Of a stretch of DNA of 64,000 nt, positions 26,103 to 34,879 are shown piece by piece. Both the position numbers and the translations under genes were made by a program. Source of the DNA: Bacillus_BD oryzisoli (GTDB lineage Bacteria; Bacillota; Bacilli; Bacillales; Cytobacillaceae); assembly GCF_036670025.1 (NCBI RefSeq), contig NZ_CP137640.1:4064001-4128000 (forward strand), written 5' to 3'. Under the pieces are notes generated by a model. That model ran no database searches, had not been told where the DNA came from, and saw only the letters and a list, made by a program, of their open reading frames with translations. Every line of letters begins with the position of its first letter. The first letter of the stretch is position 1.

Positions 26103-27011
26103 TTATTCACTCCCAACTATATTCGAATTCATTACAGCATGGCTTTTTTTAGTGCTTTCTAGTAGTGGAGTTTTCTTTACTGCTTCAATCAATTTATCTT
26201 TATCATTAATAATAGGTACTAAAGCGATCACAACTCGACCATCTTTAAAATCCCGGCGGGTAAAATGATGCCGCTTCACCCCCAAGGTTCTAGTCGCTTC
26301 AAATAGGGCAGCCTGTCTTTGCCCGAAGTTTTCTAATGTCACTCGAAAATGATGTTCCTTTGGATGGATCACCACTGCTCTGCCCTCTTCTTGAAACAAT
26401 TTTGATGCATTCTCTGTACCAAGAAGGTTTGAAACATATATCCCCTCAACAAATAGCTCATGATTTTTCACTTCAATTTTTCCTTCCTTAACCTCTGCAA
26501 TATCCCCTATCGTTTTTCCTTTTGAAAAGCGTTTTAATATAAAAAGAATGATTAGACCTACAACAGAACCAGAAATAATGTTTATCCAAGAGGATTGACT
26601 ATCGACAAGCTGCATCGTAATCGCTGTACCTAAAGCAACAAGAAGAGCAAAGTAATTTCTTGATTCAAACGTTTTTGAAATACCATCAATATAAGCATCC
26701 CCTCGATAGGCAAATTCTGTGTTTTCTAAGTCCTTTAAACTTTCCCTTTCAGACTTTCTGACATCCCTAAACTGCTGGATAGCTAAGGTTAAAAAAGTAA
26801 CCGCCACGAAATTTTTTGTCATTAACGCAGGGATGGCAATTGCCCCTAATGATGCTGCTACAAACCCAGTGACTAAATGGATCATATACCCATTAGGATA
26901 ACTTGGATACTGTCTAAAATCTTCTTTAATGGTTAAAATCCTTGCTAACGTACCTACTATTATTGACGTAGCAATTAATATCAATTGTTCTTTTGAAATT
27001 AGACCCCCCAT
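26103..27011 (-). CDS. YIEGIA-family membrane protein
   Basis: 302 residues. The N-terminal half has several membrane helices (LILIATSIIVGTLARIL, MIHLVTGFVAASLGAIAIPAL, YFALLVALGTAITMQL, IISGSVVGLIILFIL) and the C-terminal half is a soluble domain. The namesake motif appears here as YIDGIS (in RGDAYIDGISKTFESRNYF). These proteins are confined to spore-forming Bacillota, and a role in the spore envelope is suspected. GGGGGA precedes the ATG. It heads a three-gene operon. Confidence 0.78.
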   Translation of the reverse strand: MGGLISKEQLILIATSIIVGTLARILTIKEDFRQYPSYPNGYMIHLVTGFVAASLGAIAIPALMTKNFVAVTFLTLAIQQFRDVRKSERESLKDLENTEFAYRGDAYIDGISKTFESRNYFALLVALGTAITMQLVDSQSSWINIISGSVVGLIILFILKRFSKGKTIGDIAEVKEGKIEVKNHELFVEGIYVSNLLGTENASKLFQEEGRAVVIHPKEHHFRVTLENFGQRQAALFEATRTLGVKRHHFTRRDFKDGRVVIALVPIINDKDKLIEAVKKTPLLESTKKSHAVMNSNIVGSE

Positions 27012-27092
27012 TAATAATCCCCCATTCTTTATTTGTAGTTTAAGGAGATATTTCGATTATAATTAATAAAACCTGGTGGTATATTATGGAAA

Positions 27093-27120
27093 GGGTCGAG
27101 GGGACAGGCACCTCGACCCA
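27093..27120. repeat. REP-like unit (GGGTCGAGGGGACAGGCACC..CGACCCA)
   Basis: A well-preserved 28-base unit, nearly identical to those at 17045 and 20912. It lies between the YIEGIA operon and the terminator at 27137. Confidence 0.7.
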
Positions 27121-27136
27121 AAACATCAACATTTCC

Positions 27137-27182
27137 AAAAAAAGACCGTCACGATGTTTTTTTGATCGTGTCGGTCTTTTTT
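27137..27182. terminator. Intrinsic terminator
   Basis: AAAAAAGACCG...ACGAT (27137-27155) pairs with ATCGTGTCGGTC plus T-run (27164-27182). It most likely ends the minus-strand small membrane-protein gene that stops at 27251. Confidence 0.75.
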
Positions 27183-27250
27183 ACTTAATGGTTCTGTTAA
27201 ACTATGTTGTTAATTATGCTTTTGATGAAAAAATTCAATCTATACCAAGC

Positions 27251-27454
27251 CTACTTAATTCTCTCTGCCACTAATTTTCGATTGTACATAAATTTCAATA
27301 GAACAACGGCAAACATTCCAAGGCTAATCTCAGCGAAAATTAAGCTGAAAAGGATTTTTATATCCAGGAAGGTGACAAAAGTAAAGGTTCCCATGGCAAT
27401 TGTAATGATAAGATAACTAAAAAATAACAATGTATCATGCTTCATTCCATTCAC
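27251..27454 (-). CDS. Small two-helix membrane protein
   Basis: 67 residues with two membrane helices (LLFFSYLIITIAMGTFTFVTFL and ILFSLIFAEISLGMFAVVLL, each a little over or near 20 residues) and a basic tail. AAAGGAGGG is well placed before the ATG, so the gene is likely real. It stands alone between a terminator and a divergent lipoprotein gene. I do not recognise the family. Confidence 0.65.
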   Translation of the reverse strand: MNGMKHDTLLFFSYLIITIAMGTFTFVTFLDIKILFSLIFAEISLGMFAVVLLKFMYNRKLVAERIK

Positions 27455-27699
27455 TTGAATCCCTCCTTTGTGATTCTATAATTACTATACGAATAACCGA
27501 TAGAAAAGGTTTCAATCACTATAGAAATTTGTCGAAACTTTCAATAATAACCCCTGCTTTATACCATTATTTTTACCTTAAATTTCCTTAATGTTTTATA
27601 ATTAAATTAGGATAAACCATTATTTCATACACGCTTTCGTTATTTCTTACAAAATTTAAGAGAACAGTAAAGGTGGTGGAAAAATGATTAAAGAATTAC

Positions 27700-28653
27700 T
27701 TGTATCTATTATCATGGTCTCTCTCTTTCTTTTTACCAGGTTGTAGTAAAGATGACCATACTAGTATTCCACAACAAGATAATCAATCATCCTCTGTATC
27801 AAATGATACCGTTCCAAACTCTCCTGAGGAGACTACACCTCCAGTACCAACGACAACAAGCGATACAATGAATTATAGTCAATATGTAAAAAAAACGTGG
27901 ATGAAGAAAGATGAAAATAGCTCCAGCTTAAAAGAGAAGGTTTATTTTTCTATTTCAAAAATTGAAAACGGGAAAATAACAGGTAAATTGAGTGTTGTAA
28001 GCTTTGATCAAACGGATCAGACCCTACCTTTTTTTGAGTCCGATTTTAAGGGAACCATTAACGAAGCTATCGCTGAATGTCACTATAATGATTCAAAAGG
28101 TAATAATGGAAAACTCGAGTTAGTCTTTAAGAATCACAATAAAATGGAAACAACAATTACTATTATTGATAAATCGACAACCACCATTCAACCACCTGAA
28201 GGAAGTTTTGAGTTTTCACCAGAAAATATTAAAAATATAAAGTATTTTAGACCAATTGAAAGCCAATCTTTTACGGTGAATTTAAATTCTTGGGGTAATG
28301 TTCAATTTGTATCAGGAACACTTGAAACGGGTAACCATATACCAACAGTATTTTATTTAACGAATCAGGAGGGAGATATTCTTTATGATTTTGTAAATGT
28401 AACAAACTTTCCCTATAGTGTAGATGTCAAAGCTGTTTCATTTAAAGATGTTAACAAAGACGGGCTAAAAGACATTATCATTATTGTTGTTGATAACTAT
28501 AATGGTTCTAATGGGCACATAGCTAATGTCTACCTACAAAAGACTGATGGATCATTCACTAATGATTATAAACTGAATGAAGAAATCAATCATTCCGGGA
28601 ATAATCTAGATGTAAAAAGCATAACAAACTACCTTTCCCAAAAATTCCAATGA
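27700..28653 (+). CDS. Lipoprotein with disrupted signal-peptide frame
   Basis: The reading frame contains a lipobox (FFLPGCSKDD), a Thr/Pro/Ser-rich linker and a 230-residue extracellular part ending with a DVNKDGLKDIIII loop that looks like a calcium-binding FG-GAP-type repeat. However, the only start with a good ribosome site is the ATG at 27684 (after AAAGGTGGTGG), and it is in another frame that stops at 27746. The two frames meet at a short TC repeat (TCTCTCTC, near 27719-27726). One extra TC unit, or loss of one base, would join MIKELLVSIIMVSL to the lipobox. Either the gene is broken, it is switched by slippage, it starts at a poor TTG, or the sequence has an error. The function is unknown. 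Confidence 0.6.
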   Translation: MYLLSWSLSFFLPGCSKDDHTSIPQQDNQSSSVSNDTVPNSPEETTPPVPTTTSDTMNYSQYVKKTWMKKDENSSSLKEKVYFSISKIENGKITGKLSVVSFDQTDQTLPFFESDFKGTINEAIAECHYNDSKGNNGKLELVFKNHNKMETTITIIDKSTTTIQPPEGSFEFSPENIKNIKYFRPIESQSFTVNLNSWGNVQFVSGTLETGNHIPTVFYLTNQEGDILYDFVNVTNFPYSVDVKAVSFKDVNKDGLKDIIIIVVDNYNGSNGHIANVYLQKTDGSFTNDYKLNEEINHSGNNLDVKSITNYLSQKFQ

Positions 28654-28660
28654 TAGTTGT

Positions 28661-28750
28661 GGGTCGGAGGTGGGTCGGAGGGACAGGCACCTCGACCCTG
28701 CTTCTCAATATATTATCTCTTTGAAATAATGGACCTGTCCCCTCGACCCA
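28661..28750. repeat. REP-like paired palindrome
   Basis: GGGTCGGAGGGACAGGCACC..CGACCC (28672-28698) and an inverted GGACCTGTCCCCTCGACCCA (28731-28750) flank a 32-base spacer; a partial extra GGGTCGGAGG unit lies at 28661. It sits between the converging lipoprotein and carrier genes. Confidence 0.75.
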
Positions 28751-28754
28751 GTCT

Positions 28755-30047
28755 TTACCAAGGCATCCCAATCACAATAAATAAAAGCCATGCCAATCCT
28801 GGCCCAAAGGCAATGAATATGCCAGTGGTCATCATAAGCTGCCTAAAAAATACTCTTTCCTTAATCCCTTGGACATTGGCAAGCAAAATGGCACCTGCTG
28901 AGGAAAGCGGGCTTAAGTCAACAATACTGGATGAGACCGAAATCGCTGATATTAAATCAATAGATGATAAATGAGAATTCATAAAGATTGTTTCTGCCAT
29001 TGGAATAATCGAGGTTAGGTAAGCGGTTGTGGAGGCAAACGCGGAAACAAATCCGCTAACATACAAAACGGCAAGTGCTGCTAAGTCAGGATTCCCCATA
29101 TCCGCAATGAAATCTGTTACGTAATCCATCACTCCTATTTTTTCCATTACCCGGAAATAAGTGAAAATTCCCGTTACTAAAAGAATTACTTCCCATGGTA
29201 TCACGTTCAGAATTCCAACATTCTTATCAGGGGAAATGAAAGAAAGGACCAATCCTACTAAAATTGCCGCAATGCCTAGATTCATATTAAATCCAATCGA
29301 GAGGAAACCTATAACAGGGATCGACGCAAGACAAAATCCTTTATATAAATCTAATCTTATTTTTCCCTGTTTAATCCAAACCTCTTCGTCTATCATCTCT
29401 TTCGATGCAGCAACGTATGCCATTGACGTTGATTCCCGCCGCTTAAATAAGCGAACTCCACCAAATAGAAGAAAGGTGATAAACGAAACAATTCCAAAAT
29501 AGATGATACAATTGAGCAGGAGTAACGCTGGTGAATGTTCGAAACCTCTAGTCTGCATCCCACCATTGACAATGACACCAAATATATTTAATGGCGAGAA
29601 CGCGCCTGCCTGCATTCCCATCATCATCATGATGCTGATCATGAGCTGGTTTGTCTTAGTTTTAAAGGCTATTTTAAAGGCAATCGGTGCCAGCAAAGAA
29701 ACTACTGCGATTCCGAAGGTTCCGACACTTGTCAAAACCAAACTCAAAGCAAACAGAAGCCAAGGAATGAACCCCAGCTTCCCGTTTACTAATCGCAAAC
29801 CAATAGCAGCTATCAAATCAACAGCTCCGCTTTTTTGAATAATGGCAAATAGATAGGTCATACCCACTATAAATATAAACAGCTTTACAGGCAACACACT
29901 AGAAATCTCATCCAAGCTAAGCCCATAAATAAGGATACCGACGATAAAAGCAGCTGCAAACCCCAAAACGCCAATATTTATTGGAAGGATTGTCCCAAGA
30001 ATGAATATGATGAATAATACAAGAATAGCTATTATTGCTATACTCAT
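28755..30047 (-). CDS. MatC/SLC13-type dicarboxylate or anion carrier
   Basis: 430 residues with 10-12 membrane helices. The N-terminal half (GTILPINIGVLGFAAAF, FIVGMTYLFAIIQKSGAVDL, GTFGIAVVSLLAPIA) matches the MatC_N domain of malonate/dicarboxylate carriers in the ion-transporter superfamily. The ATG at 30047 lies 7 bases after GGGAGG; an ATG 6 bases earlier overlaps that site. It is the last minus-strand gene of the aromatic island but is separated by a strong terminator and a perfect 24-bp palindrome, so it has its own promoter. It may carry a product or substrate such as an aromatic or aliphatic dicarboxylate. Confidence 0.8.
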   Translation of the reverse strand: MSIAIIAILVLFIIFILGTILPINIGVLGFAAAFIVGILIYGLSLDEISSVLPVKLFIFIVGMTYLFAIIQKSGAVDLIAAIGLRLVNGKLGFIPWLLFALSLVLTSVGTFGIAVVSLLAPIAFKIAFKTKTNQLMISIMMMMGMQAGAFSPLNIFGVIVNGGMQTRGFEHSPALLLLNCIIYFGIVSFITFLLFGGVRLFKRRESTSMAYVAASKEMIDEEVWIKQGKIRLDLYKGFCLASIPVIGFLSIGFNMNLGIAAILVGLVLSFISPDKNVGILNVIPWEVILLVTGIFTYFRVMEKIGVMDYVTDFIADMGNPDLAALAVLYVSGFVSAFASTTAYLTSIIPMAETIFMNSHLSSIDLISAISVSSSIVDLSPLSSAGAILLANVQGIKERVFFRQLMMTTGIFIAFGPGLAWLLFIVIGMPW

Positions 30048-30136
30048 GAGCATCCCTCCCTTTTCATTTATCGTTCAGATCCTATTATTTTGTTGTCGAT
30101 CCAACCAAAAACAACTTAAACATGATTAAAAATGTA

Positions 30137-30160
30137 AATTTACAGATTAATCTGTAAATT
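30137..30160. promoter_or_regulatory. Perfect 24-bp palindrome upstream of MatC-like gene
   Basis: AATTTACAGATTAATCTGTAAATT reads the same on both strands without a loop, as expected of a dimeric regulator site rather than a terminator. It lies 90 bases before the carrier gene. No regulator can be assigned. Confidence 0.5.
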
Positions 30161-30219
30161 AATTATTTAATAAGTATAAGATATATAATCAAATTTTCAT
30201 ACAGCTTTTTATGTAAAAT

Positions 30220-30271
30220 AAACAAGGGTCGATTCTCCTGCTTATAAAGCAGAGAAAATCGACCCTTGTTT
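30220..30271 (-). terminator. Strong terminator at the end of the aromatic operon
   Basis: AACAAGGGTCGATT...CTGCTT pairs with AAAGCAG...AATCGACCCTTGTT as a long stem with a short loop. It follows the minus-strand oxygenase beta-subunit gene that ends at 30332. Confidence 0.8.
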
Positions 30272-30331
30272 AATAAGCCTTCTCCCCAGATTTTTAAAAT
30301 AACCTTAGTGATTTTCCCCTGATCCATTTAC

Positions 30332-30823
30332 CTAAATTGGTGTTACAAGTAAACTAGGTATATTTAATGTGTCGTAGACGACTAAGCGTTCTTTCAACTT
30401 AGGCTTCCCTTGTTTGAAAACGATTTGGTCAATATATTTTCCAGTATTATAGACTTCTGTATTGCCATCTAATTTTGTTTGAAATACGACATAGTTGGAT
30501 TGAACCTGATAGACTCCATTTGTCTCATCCACTATCAGGCTGTTACTAACAATATGACGGTAAAAATGGGCTTCAAAGATATTCGCATTTCTATGAGCAG
30601 ACACACGATCCTTTAACATGCCTTTACTCTTACAATAAATTAAAGCAGATGGCAGGTTTCTCGCATAATTTTCCCGTGAAATAATTTTATAGGTACAATC
30701 TTCTGTAAAAAACTCCGGCCATTCCTCTAAACGATCATCATCAATACAATGAATATACTGGTCATTTAACAGTTGGATCTTTTCCCTAATCTCACTCATG
30801 CCAAGCGTTTCCTGCTTACTCAT
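30332..30823 (-). CDS. Ring-hydroxylating dioxygenase beta subunit (second pair)
   Basis: 163 residues with the NTF2-like fold of the small subunit of aromatic-ring dioxygenases (QYIHCIDDDRLEEWPEFFTEDCTYKI near the start, AHFYRHIVSN, GKYIDQIVF and KLKERLVVYD). It has no catalytic metal and stabilises the alpha subunit encoded just upstream, 24 bases away. Salicylate 5-hydroxylase and naphthalene dioxygenase small subunits are relatives by fold. It is the last gene before a strong terminator. Confidence 0.85.
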   Translation of the reverse strand: MSKQETLGMSEIREKIQLLNDQYIHCIDDDRLEEWPEFFTEDCTYKIISRENYARNLPSALIYCKSKGMLKDRVSAHRNANIFEAHFYRHIVSNSLIVDETNGVYQVQSNYVVFQTKLDGNTEVYNTGKYIDQIVFKQGKPKLKERLVVYDTLNIPSLLVTPI

Positions 30824-30847
30824 AAGAATTCCTCCCCTTCTATTCTC

Positions 30848-32095
30848 TTAAACTCCCATTAGTTCTCGATAATACTTCCAGAAACCGCGAATGGATGTTT
30901 CCGTAATTCGGTAGTTTTCACTTTTCACATCTCTGCCGCCCATTTCAATAAAGGCCGTTTTCTCTTGATCCCTTACAATCGCTTTTTGAACCATTTCCCC
31001 AATGCCGCCATCTTCGAGCGAGACAAAGCCTGCCGGACCAACTAAATTATTTTGCTTTAAGCGCATCTCGATTTGCTCTTCGCTATCGTCTTCATAGCCA
31101 AAAAAGGTCCAAACCAGTTCACATTCACCCGGTGCTTTGGGCAGTAATTGACGGACTGCTAATGTATTATGAATTTGCTGAATCACGACTCCTGGAAAGA
31201 TCGACTGAATCGCAAGCGTAATGCCGTCTTCAAATTCATTCCAGCCATCTAGTAGGGATGGATCATCTAACGTATATTTGGAATAAGAACGCACCTTTTC
31301 ATTTTTATAGACATTTTCATTCTCATTTTTATTCCCAAATGTATAGCTGACATGATGCATGCCACGCTCATCTAAATCAATTCCGCCTTTTTGCGACAGA
31401 CGGTTAATGCCAAACGTCGTAAAGAACAGATGAAGGAGGCTGGCATGATAAGAATCCTTTACATTTTCAAAATAAAGCTTCCAATTATTCTGCATTTTTT
31501 GACGCTGATAGCCTAATATTTTAATAGGTCGGCCATTAAAGACACGCTGCACATAGTGCCCCATTTTTTCCCCAATATACTGGTCAATCGATTCAAGTGT
31601 TTCATCAAAGGTTCCAAATAGCATTCCGTGATAGTTTTCTACTCTGACCTTTGTCATGGACAGCTTGCTCGTGTCAAAATCATCCGGCATCCCGCCGTTA
31701 CCATTCACGCCATTTTTAAATGGAACGCCCTTCAAATTTCCTTTGTCATCATATACCCATGCATGATAGACACATGTAAAATTCTTGCTATTGCCGCATG
31801 AATCCATACATACGGTTGCCCCGCGATGGGCACAGCGATTGACAAAGGCGTTGAACGTCCCATCTGATGACCGTGTGACAACCACTGGTGTATCCCCAAT
31901 AAAGGTCGTCTTATAATCATTCCGATTCGGCAGCTCAGCTTCTAAGCATAGATAATTCCAGGTTGGACCGCGGAAAATATTTTTTTGCTCTTCTTCATAT
32001 ACTTTTTGATCTAAAAAAACTTGATAAGGAACTCTAGTAATTCCTTCTTCCGGCCACTTTAGATTTAAATTCTGATTCGTTGCTGCTGATTTCAT
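30848..32095 (-). CDS. Rieske ring-hydroxylating oxygenase alpha subunit (second pair)
   Basis: 415 residues. The Rieske [2Fe-2S] ligands are C88-x-H90 (CAHRGA) and C108-x2-H111 (CVYHAW), and the catalytic iron site is D214, H217, H222 in KDSYHASLLH. Together with the beta subunit it would add oxygen to an aromatic ring. Its length and grouping with a gentisate-type cupin are compatible with a salicylate- or benzoate-type hydroxylase, but substrate cannot be read. No dedicated reductase gene is present in the window, so electrons must come from elsewhere. Confidence 0.92.
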   Translation of the reverse strand: MKSAATNQNLNLKWPEEGITRVPYQVFLDQKVYEEEQKNIFRGPTWNYLCLEAELPNRNDYKTTFIGDTPVVVTRSSDGTFNAFVNRCAHRGATVCMDSCGNSKNFTCVYHAWVYDDKGNLKGVPFKNGVNGNGGMPDDFDTSKLSMTKVRVENYHGMLFGTFDETLESIDQYIGEKMGHYVQRVFNGRPIKILGYQRQKMQNNWKLYFENVKDSYHASLLHLFFTTFGINRLSQKGGIDLDERGMHHVSYTFGNKNENENVYKNEKVRSYSKYTLDDPSLLDGWNEFEDGITLAIQSIFPGVVIQQIHNTLAVRQLLPKAPGECELVWTFFGYEDDSEEQIEMRLKQNNLVGPAGFVSLEDGGIGEMVQKAIVRDQEKTAFIEMGGRDVKSENYRITETSIRGFWKYYRELMGV

Positions 32096-32175
32096 CCTTT
32101 CACAACCCCTTTTCTATTTTGATCAATTGCTAGTAATCATTTTTGTGAAATATTGTGTCGTAACATGTTCACGAC

Positions 32176-33165
32176 TCACTTTCGTTTATTTGGGGTCAAC
32201 TGGCCGCCATACTTTTTCCGCAATTGCGCCAGACGTCTGCCCGCTTCCCTTGCACCTTCTGCATATTCATCCGGTACTTTCGTATAAGGCGGCCGGCTTG
32301 GACCTGCATTGATATATCCTGCTTCATTGATGCGGATTTTTTCTAACTGAATATTGTACTTTGCAAACAGTTTGAAGTCTCCGTTTGGAAAAAAGGTCCG
32401 TGAGGCATGCTGCATTCCCTCTGTAATTTCCTGTGCCTTTTCCTCTTCACCGTTAAAAATACTTCGTTTTAACTCAACGGCAGCCTGTGGTCCACAGGAA
32501 GCAGCACCGCTCCAGCAGGCAAGAACCTCATCAGGCATCGCTTTCCATCCTTCATACCAATCCCGTTCCATTGGCAGCATTCTCATGTTTCCTTTGACAG
32601 CTTCTACATCAGCCAAAAATTCCGGTCCGATAGAGGTACATTTAGCTGCAATGATGGTTGGGATTTCAGCAAGCCTCGCATAAACAGCTGAACTAATCTT
32701 TCCTTTAAAAGCAACCGGATTGTCGTACACAATAATGCCTAAATCTGGAATAGCTTCTGCTACATCGCGGTAAAAGCTAACAATGGTTTCATCATCACAC
32801 TCACACCACATCGGCCGGCCTAATAATAATCCGGAAACACCCTTTTCTTGAAAAGCCTTTGCTCTTACGATGGTATCCCTTGTATTAAGAGTCGTCGCCC
32901 CAGCATAGATAGGGACGCGTCCTTTGGCTGCTTCAACAACAATTGTGACAAAGTTTAAATGTTCTTCCCATGTAAGTGTTGCCGCTTCACCGAAAGTACC
33001 CGTAGTCATAATCGCATCGACGCCGTCTTCAATCATTTTATGAACCGCTCTTACCGTTTCCTCATAGTCTACTGTATCTTCCGTTGTGATTTGATCTGCT
33101 CCAGGTAAAGCAGGAGTAGGCATAATCGCATAAATTCCTTTTATATCATGAACAGTCTCTCTCAA
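32176..33165 (-). CDS. DapA-family hydratase-aldolase, NahE/PhdJ-like
   Basis: 329 residues, matching the length of trans-o-hydroxybenzylidenepyruvate hydratase-aldolases of naphthalene and phenanthrene breakdown rather than DapA (about 290). The Schiff-base lysine is K175 in IIAAKCTSIG and the partner tyrosine Y147 is in YDNP. GTFGEAATLTWEEHL, the late FPNGDFKLFAKYNIQLEK and AGPSRPPY closely resemble NahE as I remember it. The reaction splits a ring-cleaved side chain into an aromatic aldehyde and pyruvate. Its ATG overlaps the end of the LigB-like gene. The aldehyde dehydrogenase in this operon would take the next step. Confidence 0.88.
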   Translation of the reverse strand: MRETVHDIKGIYAIMPTPALPGADQITTEDTVDYEETVRAVHKMIEDGVDAIMTTGTFGEAATLTWEEHLNFVTIVVEAAKGRVPIYAGATTLNTRDTIVRAKAFQEKGVSGLLLGRPMWCECDDETIVSFYRDVAEAIPDLGIIVYDNPVAFKGKISSAVYARLAEIPTIIAAKCTSIGPEFLADVEAVKGNMRMLPMERDWYEGWKAMPDEVLACWSGAASCGPQAAVELKRSIFNGEEEKAQEITEGMQHASRTFFPNGDFKLFAKYNIQLEKIRINEAGYINAGPSRPPYTKVPDEYAEGAREAGRRLAQLRKKYGGQLTPNKRK

Positions 33166-34004
33166 ATTCGAACACCTTCTTCCACTTTCATTTCAACAAA
33201 GCCCAGCCCTGTTACCCATTCCTTCACGTTTTCATAAGCAATCAACTGTCCATGATTGGATAAAGAAGCTCCAACAACTACCGACCATGCACGAACCTCT
33301 TCTGCCCCATTACCGGCAGGGATGATTTCCTCATCATTCATGCAGGCAAATTCCTTTGCCCGGCCTGCTCGAATCAAATCTAAGACGCGTCGGTCCCATT
33401 CTTCATTAACGGTTCCCATTTCTTTCGTACCGACCCAGTGAGACAAGCCGCCCGTCCCGAGAATGGCCACCCTTTCAAAGATTTCCTGCTCTTCAATTGC
33501 TTCTCGCAGTACTTTTCCAAATTCATAACACCGCTTCATGGACGGCAGTGGCGTCGTGATCCCATTCAACACGACAGGGATGACCACAACTTCTTCTTCT
33601 CGCGGTTCCACAAAATGCAATGGTTGAATGATTCCATGATCAAGGGCCAACTCTCCCGCCATTGCCACATCAAAATGATTTTGATAAAGCTTAGACAGAA
33701 GGAAATGAGAAAATTCCTGTGATCCTTTATATTCCTTTTGCGGAATGCCGATCCATTTATCAAGCGGGCCTATATAATTTTCGGCCACACCTAATGTAAA
33801 AGGAGGGATTAATTGCGGCGACAGTGTGCTCATATGCTCAGCAGATACAATGATAATCACCTGCGGTTTGGCCTCTTCTAGAATAGCCCTGCATTGATCA
33901 TATGCCGCTTGTACTCGTTCCCGTTTTTCGATGGGCGGAGCCGTTGGAATCGATGGAATTAACGGGCTGTGACTCATCGCAAGGGCAGCTACCAATTTAC
34001 TCAT
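33162..34004 (-). CDS. LigB-type extradiol ring-cleavage dioxygenase (catalytic subunit)
   Basis: 280 residues of the class III extradiol family (protocatechuate 4,5-dioxygenase beta type). H12 (AMSHSP) and H57 (SAEHMS) fall exactly where the iron ligands of LigB lie; a later Glu should complete the site. It cleaves a dihydroxylated aromatic ring next to the hydroxyls. The separate LigA-like gene 36 bases upstream supplies the small subunit. It overlaps the aldolase gene by 4 bases, so cleavage and side-chain removal are likely linked steps. Confidence 0.88.
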   Translation of the reverse strand: MSKLVAALAMSHSPLIPSIPTAPPIEKRERVQAAYDQCRAILEEAKPQVIIIVSAEHMSTLSPQLIPPFTLGVAENYIGPLDKWIGIPQKEYKGSQEFSHFLLSKLYQNHFDVAMAGELALDHGIIQPLHFVEPREEEVVVIPVVLNGITTPLPSMKRCYEFGKVLREAIEEQEIFERVAILGTGGLSHWVGTKEMGTVNEEWDRRVLDLIRAGRAKEFACMNDEEIIPAGNGAEEVRAWSVVVGASLSNHGQLIAYENVKEWVTGLGFVEMKVEEGVRI

Positions 34005-34039
34005 ACTTCAACCTCCATAATGTTTTCCTTTTTCATCTA

Positions 34040-34294
34040 TCAATCTCCTGATCTTAAACTTTTTAACATTTCCGGGACCGGAACCTGATGAACATCCTTG
34101 ATTCTCATTAAAATAAGACCATTCACTCCATATTTCGTAAGAGCGGCAAAATCATTGTCTTGTATCATCTTTTGTTCCTGTTCGTTCAAATGATATTCTT
34201 CCATGACCGTTATCGGATTCTGGACATATCTCTTCTTCACTTCCTCATTCACGGATATGGCATGAAATAGTTTGTTGATTTCATAAGCAGACAA
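34040..34294 (-). CDS. LigA-like extradiol dioxygenase small subunit
   Basis: About 84 residues with the helical LigA domain (SAYEINKLFHAISVNEEVKKRY...PITVMEEYHLNEQEQKMI), which caps the active site of protocatechuate 4,5-dioxygenases. The start is uncertain: AAGGAG is 7 bases before the TTG at 34294 but only 1 base before the ATG at 34300; a longer frame begins at 34333. I prefer 34294 on spacing. It stands directly before the LigB-like gene, as in lig operons. Confidence 0.8.
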   Translation of the reverse strand: MSAYEINKLFHAISVNEEVKKRYVQNPITVMEEYHLNEQEQKMIQDNDFAALTKYGVNGLILMRIKDVHQVPVPEMLKSLRSGD

Positions 34295-34337
34295 GCTCAT
34301 TCTCCTTCCATTCGCGTTCTCACATATGAGCAAAACT

Positions 34338-34862
34338 TTACCTTCGAAGCTCAGCGTTTTTCTCTTTTAACCGTTCCTGAAGTTCTGTATAATCAATCGA
34401 ACCTTCCGATTCTCGATAATTCAGCCCAAGGTGTTCCAATAATTTCGAATTCTCAACAAGGAACATTCGAACCGGCTCCTCCTGACTGCTGTTGTAATGC
34501 CGGTGCCAGACCATTGGCGGTGTATAAACAAAGTCACCCGTTGACCAATGATAGGTTTTATCACCAATCTCACTATAGCCCGTCCCTGACATCACATAAT
34601 GAACGGATTCATGGTGATGGCGCTGCATATCTGAGGCAGAACCCGCTTCAATTTCCTGTAAAAAAATTTCAAAGCTTTTTACCGGTAACCGAAGAACAGG
34701 TCCTAAACGAGAAGGATTGGTTTCCTTCCCCGGACTGTACCAAGGTATTTCATCTGCATGAACAACGACATGGTCCCATTCATCCTCCGGCACCCTCGGT
34801 AATGGTTTCCGCTGCTCTGAAATCACCTTCCGAAATTCCGCTAAACTTTCATCTTTCACCAT
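34338..34862 (-). CDS. Cupin-domain protein (gentisate dioxygenase-like domain)
   Basis: 174 residues forming a single cupin barrel. The metal motif is in MQRHHHESVHYVMSGTGYSE and the second motif in YTPPMVWHRHYNSS. Similar domains occur in gentisate 1,2-dioxygenases, but those have two cupins and about 350 residues, so this half-size protein may be a separate dioxygenase, a binding protein or a pathway accessory. It lies between the first oxygenase pair and the LigA/LigB genes in the same operon. Confidence 0.75.
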   Translation of the reverse strand: MVKDESLAEFRKVISEQRKPLPRVPEDEWDHVVVHADEIPWYSPGKETNPSRLGPVLRLPVKSFEIFLQEIEAGSASDMQRHHHESVHYVMSGTGYSEIGDKTYHWSTGDFVYTPPMVWHRHYNSSQEEPVRMFLVENSKLLEHLGLNYRESEGSIDYTELQERLKEKNAELRR

Positions 34863-34879
34863 TCTAGTCCACTCCTCTA

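Noticed and set aside
17045..28750. Repeated GGGTCG...CGACCC units as a CRISPR array
   Set aside because: The units are kilobases apart, palindromic and without regular spacers or cas genes.
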